DNA from: Clytia hemisphaerica | Taxonomy: Eukaryota; Cnidaria; Hydrozoa; Leptothecata; Clytiidae | Length of the DNA: 64,000 nucleotides | Direction of reading: 5' to 3' | Assembly: GCA_902728285.1 (NCBI GenBank) | Contig: CACVBU010001236.1 | Span: 124,001-188,000, forward strand | In this document: piece by piece, positions 23,901-35,900 of the stretch | How positions within the stretch are numbered: position 1 is the stretch's first letter | Layout: every line of letters starts with the position of its first letter | Made by a program: the position numbers and the translations under genes | The notes under the pieces: generated by a model | Told to the model about the DNA's origin: nothing | The model's database searches: none | Seen by the model: only the letters and a program-made list of their open reading frames with translations

Positions 23901-26900
23901 TTTAGTACCGACCCGCCTGAGTAGACATGATTCTTTTGAGTGATTTACCCCCGGTCTAAATAAAAGAGGTGTGGTCCATCCTTGAGCTGTAATTTGAATG
24001 AAAATTAATGGCTTTTGAGCCTTGTGATTTTTGACTGTCACAAGTTAAAAATCCAATTGATATGAAAGAACTTGCAATGCTAGTTACTACTCCCTTGAAG
24101 TTAACTGAAAAAACTTTTTTATCGTCGGGAAAAACTTCATCAAAATAGGCCTAAATTTTGTCCTTTAAGCTATCATCAATTAGTAAGGAAATTCAAAGAC
24201 CTTTATCTCACCTTCACAGAGGTTACCAGTAGTCCACGGTAAACAAACACATTTGAAACGATCTCCATCTTCAACGCATGTTCCTCCGTTCATACAAGGG
24301 TTCGGTTGACACATACGGTCTAGATGGAGAAAAATATTCATTTGCAGTTGATAGAGTTGATATTTTACGTGATAGCCCAGTAATTTAGGACTTTTATGCA
24401 GCCTTTGATTGTTTTTACAGAGTCCACGGCAAGCTATGAACTGAACGGAACATTGGAAGGAGCGGGGATTTGAAACACGAAACACGAACCACGAACCACT
24501 GGTGCCTTTGACCTAACCTTTATTTCTTGCTACCTACTTGACTGGATCGGGCTGCCGTTGTCTAGCTTAACAGCCGACTAGATGATGTTATCTTTCGTAA
24601 ACCTTGATTTGCACGCGGAGCAAAAATCTTAAAGCAACCAGGTTGCGCTGTGTTGATTTCATCAAAATTGAAAGATCTGCTATAAAAATCCTACCCCGCC
24701 TCGGAACATCAAAAGTGAAATCAGTATGGTATTAGCCAACGATGGCTTCTCAGTTACGGAAACGGCTAACTGACCGATTACGGACTTTAGTAGAGGTTCT
24801 CTGACTACGGGGAAATGTAAAACAGCCAAGGACATAAAAAAGTGGATTTTATGAATGAATGAAATCATCATCATTCTCTTTCGAATGACATCTTACCAGC
24901 ACAAGCAGGACCACTGAAGCCTTTTGGACAATCGCATACAAAATGTTCTTCTCCTTCTCGGCAAGTGCCACCGTTACGACATGGGTTTGTGAAACAAAAA
25001 CTTCGTTCTTCAAAAAAAAGAGAATAGGTGTTTCAATTTAAAAGATAAGGGAGCGGTTATTACTCAGTCAAGATGAGCTTTTAAATGAGAATACCTATTT
25101 TATAGCAAATACAGGAAAATGATAATTTTCCTTTCAGAACAATCTCGCATAATTCCGAAACCGAAACATAATCATTCATGACACAATAATCTTTACTGTT
25201 CAAGAGGTCAGCGTTCGATTCCCACTTGATGCTGCGATTTACTTGGAAAGTGAATGTACCTTTCTTGGGTCAAACAATGCTATGTAAGGAAAACTGGGTA
25301 GACAGAAACTCAAGAAGCCTGTCATAGCATAGTGCTAGATAACAGTTGTTCGGGTAAAAGTGCTCTAACACTCTATCGAGTACTGGATCCAAGAACTGTG
25401 CATCAAGGGTTTATTGTAAAAAGATGACACAGTTGACGCTCTCTAATTCGACGTTCTACTATTCAATGTGCTCCATTATTCGATAGTATTGAAAGCAACC
25501 GTCAATAAGAAACATTCATAAAAGCCCTGCTATTCGATACGCTCCTTTATTCGATGAGAATCCAATTCAGGGGAATCGAATCGAATTAGAGGGAATCCAC
25601 GGTACTTACTTCTACATAGAGCACCACGGTACATAGGTAGACATTCACATTGGAATTTCCCTTCTCCTTTGAGCTCCACGCAACGACCACCGTTAGCACA
25701 AGGGTCTGGGTCACAGTTGTTTAAAGCTGGGTAAGAAATAGATATTTTTCATAGTGCATTGTTGGAAAGTATTACACATGACACATGGAAAAGTGATGTT
25801 TAATCCTTTTTATGTTTTTACAAAATTGAAAGGTCCAACATTAAACATTTTTGCAGCTAGAGAAAAGGAAGCCTTCGGGTTGCCCTCGACTGCGATCGCA
25901 AACTTACTTATTTACTTAGAAGTGATTAAATGTTTGTTGTATAGTTTAGACCGTTCTTTTTCTTTAAAATTTTGACATTTGATCTATTTGGCAAAAAGTT
26001 TTCTTTTTCCTTCTGTTGAACCACGAAGCCAAATGAAATTCTGTCAACTTTGAACAAAAATGGCGATTAAACAGTTTTCAAAATCAAAATAGTGGTTACA
26101 GGAGAGGCTTATTCTTTCATATATCCCATTTCGGGTATATCCGACATCGATTCGACATGGAAAAGGTTTAATGATTTATTTCTCGACACAAAAGAAAAGC
26201 TGTGTATTACAAGAACTAAAAAATAATAAAGGTATTGAAATTCACGGAAATGTTGACTTACTTTCACACCGTTTACCACGGAATCGTCTAGGGCAAACAC
26301 AACTAGCAATGGTTCCATCATGTGTACATACGCCCTGGTTTCGACAAGGATTTGGATAACATGGGTCTTTGGCTGAAAGTGTCAATAAAAGATGATAATT
26401 TTTTCGATTCAAACCTGTTGAAAAGTTAATCGCCGAGATTTTTGACAAATTTTCATGTACCCCCTGGAATTTTATTGACAAAGGCCCTTTGGACGGAAAA
26501 TTTTCGACTTAACAACCCCTTCGATATTATTTCTTCCACTGTAAAAGATCTTCATGTAATTTTAATACGATTCCTGCCTTAAATTTCGGAAGTCCGGCTA
26601 AAGAATACTTTTTAAGTTCTTTCAAAGCTTCAAGTAAGAAAATTAGAACAATTGAAGCCCAACAAAATTTTACTAGTTTTAAAAAAAAGCCTCCGAACGT
26701 TCCTTCTAGTACAACGAGTTTTGATCTTACCTTCGCAGTCGATTCCATAGAAACCTCGTTTACATCGGCATTTATAGAAAGGTTCTTCTTTTGTTTGCGT
26801 GCAATCTCCTTTGTTCTTACATGGACATGGGTGACAATAATTCTTTTCTGAAGAAAAAGAAAAATGGTACATTTCTTATGATTTTCACTGCCTTCCAAAA

Positions 26901-29900
26901 TAATTTTTCACCAAAATAGTTTCAGCCTACACTTGGGGATTGTGTTCGAGTTTGCCTTAGCTTCAAAAAGTAATCTAGAGATGTTTGATAAAATTTTAAA
27001 AGAAAGGAAAGAAGTCTTGCATGGATAGAACAGTATATCTCCATCCGGATAAATAAAATTGCAAACCACGTCGTAGTATTTCGCTGCAGCTTCCGCTCGT
27101 ATGGGCTAACTACGTTTGTTGAATACAATTGTTTTCAAAACCATTCTCTCGTGGCAATATACTTTTTTATAAGAACTCTTTATAAGCACTACACTATTCC
27201 CGTGTTCCTGTGTCCCAGAGGAAAGGAAGACGCTTGCTAGTCTAGTTAACACACTTTTAACGTTATTTCAACGTTCATCTCACGTTATTATCACCGAATC
27301 CTTTTAACCCTAACTTGTAGAAAAAAAGGTGACCCTTAAAGAGACTAGGGTGTCTTTACGAAACCTTAGATAGACTTTGGAAGGTGAAAAACCCGACCCT
27401 TAAGGCACGCATCTTTACCACCAGGGGCAGCAAACATAAAAAGTGAAACAATTACTTGACAAACCTTGACATGTTTTTCCAATATATCCAACAGGACAGA
27501 TACATTGATATGTTCCGTGTACCATTGATATATAAACACCACCGTTTAAGCATGGATGCTCATGCACTTCCCCTACAAAAAATATGGTGGAGATAAAAAT
27601 AGTTTATTCGAGGATTTAGAAAAGTTTAGGAATGGACTATTCTAGAAAAAATGTGCACCCTTTGTTAAGGTTCTTTTTCAGGAAAGGTGACCAACTTGGA
27701 TTTTTCACTCAAAAAAACGGACCAAACGGATTTTTTAATTTTATAGACCACAATGGACGTCAAACCTCCTCCACATACTACAGGCTATTTCTGGAATATC
27801 CCACTGGTGGGCTTTTATTTCTGGTTAAAAAGTGATAGAGTAGACTAGGGTCTACTGACTAACTTTTAACTTCTGATAATTTTTGCTGACGCCGATACCA
27901 GTGAGGTAAACTAGAAGCATTTGGCAAGATCGCAATAAAAAAAACGAAATTCTAAACAAAAAAAAATCAACTTCTTGAATTTTCAAAAGAAATCACGTGT
28001 AATCAGAACCACCGCACCCTGATAACGATTTTCTATTGGTTTAAAATTTTGAATGTTTTGTCTCTAACAAACGACATGCCAGGCCCAATCAATTCTTCGT
28101 GAAATGACCTATTGAAGCGTTTCGATTAATATACTGACCGTGATCGACGACAGTTTGGTAGGAAGTAGTTGAATGTGGGTCAGTCAGATGAATAGGTTTT
28201 CGTACAATATGATGCGCACCAGGCATCTTAACTTGGCCCGCCTCTTTCTGTAAGAATCCACCATCCACAAATCCATCTATAAAATCGGAAATGTAAACAT
28301 TATAATTTAGATCATAATTAAAAGAAAGAGACTTTGATTTATTATTGGGCTTTTCCAGAAAAAAATCGTGCACCCCCTGTTGAGGAGGTCCATTTCCATT
28401 TCAAGGGGGTAAGGTTTGAAATGCAGTGGAATTCCATAGGGGTAGACGAAAATCCGTCAAAAATAAGCGGAATTCCAAATCATCAGTTCTTTCTTTTAAT
28501 TTGAACAAGCACTGATATCATATCATCAAGCACTCTCGGCAGATAAAGAGAAAACACTTGTAATAATTTAGATCATACATTTTTTGGGGAATTATGTGTC
28601 AGAATTATGGAGGGCAAGCTCTAAAGGTGGGCAACTCTGTTTAGCAGAAAAAATAATTTTAACCAAATAAAATCTTATTCTTAACTTAAAATCTGGCGGT
28701 TACTTCCAACTAGCGGACAGGAACGATGGCGACAGAGCAAAAGACCACTTCAAAACTACAGACAGGGATGTCGTTAGACAGGAACCCGTCTGCGTATTTT
28801 TTTTTAATCTGATGAATAATTGACGGGTCAGAGCTGTGAGTCCGATTTTGGACTCAAAAAAATTACAGTGGGAAATTCGAATTTAGCGCTGTCCTCACTT
28901 ACTAAAATAAAAACCAAATTTCATAAGTTGCGCTTTCTTTAAGAAAGTGTGACCAGTGAAACAATAACAGGATTCGATTGGCTGTGTTTTCAACCGTTAT
29001 TAGGATATGGGAAATTCAAACTGTCAGCCCATACCATGCTATATATTTCGCCATCAGTATATAGAATAAGAAATCATAGCATGGATCTCCAGGCTAGGAT
29101 GTCGTCAAATCGAAATTATATAATTCGAACTAATTATTCTCAACCAAAATAAAGAAAAAATTAAATCAACAAGCAACATGCTGAATGGACCTACCTAATG
29201 ATTAACATCAGATGAAAATAAGAAAAAAGTGACAATTATTGTACAAAAATTCAGAATGGAAAAATAAAGCTTGTGTCTTGAATAATGTAAAATGGTAAAA
29301 AGGAATGTCCTCAAATACGAAAATCACTTAAACCATTCAGACCCAAAAAACCTTTTAAGCTGTTTTTGGCCCAAATTTGCCCAAAAAATTTTCCTTAAAA
29401 TCTGGCTCCGTCACATTTTGGGCATTGTCATTTTGCATCATTGTGCAAAAAATCAGAAAAAAATTATGAGTCAACATTGAGAAAAGCTATATTTTCTTAT
29501 TTGGTTGAAGGGAATTTCCCCAAAATACGAAAATCCGTCTTTTAAGGCGAATAAGAATTTTCCAGCAAAAAACACTTCAGCCATTCTTTAAAGAATCTTG
29601 CCCTCCATCTTTGTACAAAAAATCAGAAAAAAGTAATGACAGGATTTTGCACAAAGTCTAAAAAACCCTATTTTTAGGTAGTTTTTGGCCCAAATTTGCC
29701 CAAATATATTTTTTTTCGAAAATTGGGCTCCGTCACATTTTAGGCATTGCCATTTTGCATCATTGTGCAAAAAATCAAAAAAAAAATAATGAGTCAACTT
29801 TGAGAAAAGCTATATTTTCTTATTTGGTTAAAGGGAATTTCCCCAATATACGAAAATCCGTTTTTTAAGGCGAATAAGAATTTTCCGGGAAAAACCACTT

Positions 29901-32900
29901 CAGCCATTCTTTAGAGAATCTTGCCCTCCATCTTTGTACAAAAAATCAGAAAAAAGTAATGACAGAATTTTGCACAAAGTCCAAAAAACCCTATTTTTAG
30001 GCAGTTTTTGGCCCAAATTTGCCCAAATATATTTTTTTTCGAAAATCGGGCTCCGACACATTTTAGGCATTGCCATTTTGCATCATTGTGCAAAAAATCA
30101 GAAAAAAATAACGAGTCAACATTGAGAAAAGCTATATTTTCTTATTTGGTTAAAGGGAATTTCCCCCAAAATACGAAAATCCGTTTTTTAAGGCGAATAA
30201 GAACTTTCCGGGAAAAACCACTTCAGCCATTCTTTAGAGAATCTTGCCCTCCATCTTAGTACAAAAAATCTGAAAAAAGTAATGACAGGATTTTGCACAA
30301 AGTCCAAAAAACCCTAGTTTTTGGCCCAAATTTGCCCAAATAAATTTTTTCTCAAAAATCAGGCTCCGTCACGTTCTGGGCATTGCCATTTTGCATCATT
30401 GTGCAAAAAATCAGAAAAAACTAATGAGCCAATCCTGAGAAAAGCTGGTAACAGACGGACGGACGAACGAACGGACGGACATGGGTTAATTTATAGAACC
30501 TCCACCGGGGCACCCGGAGGTAGGTCCAAAAATCTTGTTAATAATTAGATCAAATTTCCGTTCGGATTTCAATTAGCCAAAGCTAATTGCCACCGCAGGA
30601 AGCCTAAAGCATCCGAGGATGGCATTCATAGCTTCACGCATAAGGAAGTTGGGCAAACATCTCATAATTTTGCGCGCGTTTTTCAGTATTTTAGTTCCGG
30701 TTAAATGGTGTACCGGTAACATTCTTAGCTTGACTGTATTTCAATTGTTTTATCAAACACTTTTCCGGATTTGTTTTGATCTGATTACCCATTTTCAAAG
30801 CTCTATATGTCTTTTTTTATTACCTCAGGGAGTCGAATTAAGGGAAATTCCTTTTTTGTTGGGAAATTCCCTATTTAAACCACAAGTAGTTATTAACCAC
30901 TCTGAGCAAGCCAAATTAGAAATTTGCCACATTTCAAAAACTTGTCGTGTGACTGGCGACGCACCGGACTCTGCAAGAAGTGCAGGGCTTTACCTATTGC
31001 AAGACCATATCTCCTGGCAAACAGATTCCATGGTCGACGAATGGTTAACAAGAAAAGAGAACTCTTCCCGGGGTCACCGCCGACGTCGTCGGGTTCCGTT
31101 GCGTTGCCGCAAACGCGCCATGCTCGAGAGCCGAGCGCGATATCCGCGTTCCGGTTCGGGAATATTAGCCCGATTCCCTTTCGCCAAACTATTTCATTAA
31201 AAAGGCAGTTTTGTACAGCAGCGTTTAGTATGCCATAAACAAACCATTACATACCATTATTTTGTTAATAAAAGAGATGACAAAAAAAAAAAAAAAAAAA
31301 AAAAAAACTTTATCTAAGAAGATATCTATGAGATGAACACAACTTGCTAATATTTGTAGACTAAATTTTGCTTCAGATGAGATGCCATTCTAACAGAAGT
31401 AACGGCTATCAGTAACATTTCTTTCCAAATTCAACAACTTATTTGATCGTATAAAGAATAATAAAAAAAAACAAGAGTCAAGCACTTTAGCGGGGGTTCA
31501 ATGAAGTACTTCTTGTTATTGAGGTTAAATATATATTTTCAATCGTATACAGTTTTTTTAATATAGTATAAATTGGTGCTGGGAAAATGTTACTAAAACA
31601 AATTTCCGCTGTGAGGTACAAGAATTGGAGAAAGACGAATGTGTGCCGTCCGATTTTTAAAAATCTGAAATTTCTGGGTCAAAAGTCAAGGTAAACAGCC
31701 GAAAACATTAATTAGTACCTATAGCGGGGTTTTACTTTTTACGGCCCTTAGTGGAATTAAAATAAAAAAAGTACCTTTGAAGGCAGAACATAGTCGTACG
31801 CTTACTTATATCCGTAGCATATTACTTACATACTTGCATTAAATGACATTAAATAGTAGTTCAAACGGAAAGATTTATTATAATCAATACTGTCAATCCA
31901 GAGATTTGGGAAAAGAGGATAAGAATCACCGCTGCCGCTCGCTGTTTTCTCATTGTTGATCATTGAATTCGGCGTCGTCTGAAGTCGCTAGGCTAGGGAA
32001 CAACTTGGCCAAGAAGGTACTGCGAAAAAAATGGCGTTATGTGCAGTATTATAACAGTTCAAGAATAACTGTCTGAATTTACTCCTTTGGAGGGGTTTCC
32101 TACTTATATAAACAACTGAAAAGCAAATAACGATCTTTTGGGGGGGAGTTTCTAAACATCGACCAGAAACGGCGACCACGACCAGCGACCACGACCGGCG
32201 ACCAGATAAATTTGGGTTATCGAGTTTACCTGCTCTCTCCACCGTAGAGAACATCCAAATTGAGTCCTGATGTGGCTTTCAAATTAACCACTGAGCACGT
32301 GGCTGAGAATTACTCTAGCTAGAGAATACTAAAAGTGACTTTTAACGTTACCAGTCATTTTCTAGACAAAGTGACACTTTTTGACAAAAATATTGACAGA
32401 GCAATTAAGTGTGATGTCTGTAAACTTTATTACACCAAATATTTTAATTGTACCGAATGAGATGCCTTTAGTATGAATAGATAGAAATTGTCAGTAGGAA
32501 AAAGCTGGGAAGGCCACTTTTAGAGATTTCAATCTCATCAATTATTCTATTGTCCTTACATTGTCAAAATGACTTATTTTGACAAAATAATGATCTGATG
32601 ATCAAATATAAAGCTTCCTAAATAAATTCCAGCACAAATTTTGTCACTAATTAATTTGATGCCGAAAATACAAAAGGATAGAAATTGACACTCTATTCAA
32701 GCTCCAAGAGCGTTTTGCACGTGGCTTTATAATCACTGTAGGTGAGACAGGGGTGAGCTTTACTCTTCAATTCGATAAATAAATGATCATAAGAGAAAGA
32801 CTCTACGGTGGAGAAAGAGGAAAAACTCGATAACCCAACTTTATCTGGTCGCCGGTCGTGGTCGCTGGTCGTGGTCGCCATTTCTGGTCGATGTTTAGAA

Positions 32901-35900
32901 ACTCCCCTTTTGGGGTTTCCACTGACAAAAAAATCTGCTGTTGCATGCTTTATTTTTTGAGAAAAAGATGGCGGAAGCAGGCATGCTAAAATTTGATGTG
33001 AAATGGGACCTTTTTATTTTTAGCTAGTTTGCCTTACTGGAAAGTCTTTCAGAGTCAAAATAAAGTGGTTTGGGTTGGCAAAAGGTTGTAGGTGACTAGC
33101 CTAGCTTTGGTTTTTATTGGCACCTTCTAGATCTTTTTGGCACATCCTTCAAAGATAGCTGAAAAATTGTATTAAAAAGTGTATTTTTTGTTTGTTAAGT
33201 TGAATAAAATTAATTTTTTTTGTGTTGCAAACATAATTTTTATGGGTAGCAGTAAGGTTGATTAAATGACAACCTATAGCTTAGTTTTACATGGCAAATC
33301 TTTAAACTTTCTTAGCATTTTGATTGAAGATGGGAAGATAGGCAAAATCGACTAAAAATGTTGTTTTTTTTTCCTAGTTTTGAATGAAAAAATAATGTTA
33401 TCCTAGCAAAACTTGCTTGATGGCAATGGACAATGGATTTTAGATTTGGTAAGTATACTGAATTATCCTTGATGCCTTTTTAGCTTCTACTGAGGAAAAA
33501 CATTTTTTTGGGTTGAAATTTCAAGTTTTTGTATGTAACAGAAAATTGCAATCAAAGTTCTAATATTTTTACTTATGTAATTTATAAAACTATGACTCTG
33601 ACCGGTTTGGCTCCGACCGGTTAGTAGATTTGCTCCGACCGGTTAGTAGATTTGCTCTGACCGGTTAGTAGATTGGCTCTGACCGGTTAGTAGATTGGCT
33701 CTGACCGGTTAATAGATTGGCTCTGACCGATTAATAGATTGGCTCTGACTGGTTAGTAGATTGGCTCTGACTGGTTAGTAGATTGGCTCTGACTGGTTAG
33801 TAGATTGGCTCTGACCAGTTAGTAGATTGGCTCTGACCGGTTAATATAGATTGGCTCTGACCGGTTAATAGATTGGCTCTGACCGATTAATAGATTGGCT
33901 CTGACCGGTTATTAGATTGGTTCTGACTGGTTAGTAGATTGGCTCTGACCAGTTAGTAGATTGGCTCTGACCGGTTAATAGATTGGCTCTGACCGGTTAA
34001 TAGATTGGCTCTGACCGATTAATAGATTGGCTCTGACCGGTTTAATAGATTGTCCAGTTATATAAGGTTTATTTCACTGGTTTTTGTCAATGGTCGGTGG
34101 AATTAAGATTTGTTGTTTGTGTTCTGTATTTGTTCATGATAGCTTGCTGCAAAAATCCTAATTCCCATTTTCATTGTTATATACTTTCAGGTTAGTTACC
34201 ATCATACTGCCCAGTAACCTAGATAGTTACTTACTTATCCATGAATTATTTTGTATATCTTCACGTGGTTGGTATACAATGAGAATTGGCTTAAAATTTG
34301 TCTGAATTTGTCAAGTACAAGGTTCAATATCTTTGCAAACACTAACAAATTCTGCTAATAAGATGGACGGGTGAAAAGCATAATTTAACTCAAAGGAAAC
34401 AACAATGGAATCTGATGTCATGGTTTGTTTGCAGTTGGATTGGGGTATTTTTATCCCTGTTTCACCAGGATTTCTTGCTTGATTACGCAAATAGTCCCAA
34501 ACAAGACACCAGAATGAGGCTGGACTACAATTACAAGATATGAACCAACCATATATATATATCAAAAATGCTTTTAATAGAAATTCCAGTTTGGACACTG
34601 GACTATTTTCATGCATCACATTATATAATTATTCATCTTATGAAATACTCTTTTCTTGAGCATTGATGAGCAGTCTGGTTATATTCATACTTTTTTTCTC
34701 TAAAATTTCATTTGAAAGGGTAAATTGCTTTTTAACTTAGAATCACACTTCTATTAAAATTAGTGAGCCCCCCTAAATCCAAGAGTGACCGATTTTTCAT
34801 ACACTGTTTCACATTATATATGTTTATTTTCCAAGGTGCTTTTAGTGAGGAAGGATCAAGTCAAAGTTTTCTTATTGTAATTAATTTTCTTGCAATTATT
34901 TAAGTAACTTTTTGGAAGCAATAAGACAAATAAAACTGACATAACAAGAATCAAATTAGTCCAGAAATTTTTAACCAGTTTATTATTATTATTTTTGCTA
35001 CTGTTTTGTATTATATTGCTATTATTTTTCGCTTTCTTGTGTAAACTTCAAAAAGTTCTTACAAAAAAATTCATGATATTTTTGATTTCTTGTCATTGAT
35101 ATCATGAATTGCCATTGTTTTAGTCCTGTTTTTTTCTTTCCTTCTCCTTCATTGTTTTAATATTCAACCAAGCTAGCTCTTTTTATATGGTTGTCAAAAC
35201 ACTTTAGCCCGAGAAGTAATGAAAACTATATTAGTTTTACCAGCTTCGTTTGTGTTTGAATGCAATAAATTTTAAATCTTTAATAGTAATTATTTCTATT
35301 TCTACAATATAATCTGTGACATTGGTTCGAGCATTCCTTGAGGAAAGTATTTTGGCTAAAACTGAAACTTTTTGGCTCGACTTATACTGTATCCGCCCTG
35401 TCCAAAATGAAAAGTGCTTATAAAAAATACCAAAATCCCCGATAGTAGAAATATTTTTATTTCACTTTCGATATCAACCACGGCTACCATTTTTTGTTTG
35501 TACTTCTAGTCTTGTGCACATAGAATAATCAAGCGCTCCGATTGGCTCAGAACTAAAACAATCGATCGGGCGCAGATATTTCAATAGAACAAAAGGTTCC
35601 CTAGCCTATATTTCTATAGCTGAATAGCGCAATTCTTATCCTCTTTTCCCAAATCTCTGGTCAATCATACATACGTCATTCAGCGAGGGTTCTTATTTAC
35701 CAGACATGGTCATTTCATTAATGGTTCCTTTCTCTGACTTTCTTCGTCTTCTGAAAAACACAAGCACCCCAACTATTAAACCAACACAAGTCATTACCAA
35801 CAACACTATTAAGATGATGTAACCAATATCCAGTCCAAGTGACCCGTCTTCATCTTCATCAAGGGTCAACTGGCATCTGGGACCTGTAAAACCTCCATTG

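Noticed and set aside
30619..31200. 193-codon plus-strand open frame
   Set aside because: It runs through a dispersed repeat and into antisense 28S rRNA; the second copy of the repeat does not keep the frame.
33596..34052. CRISPR-like array
   Set aside because: 22-bp units are directly adjacent with no spacers.
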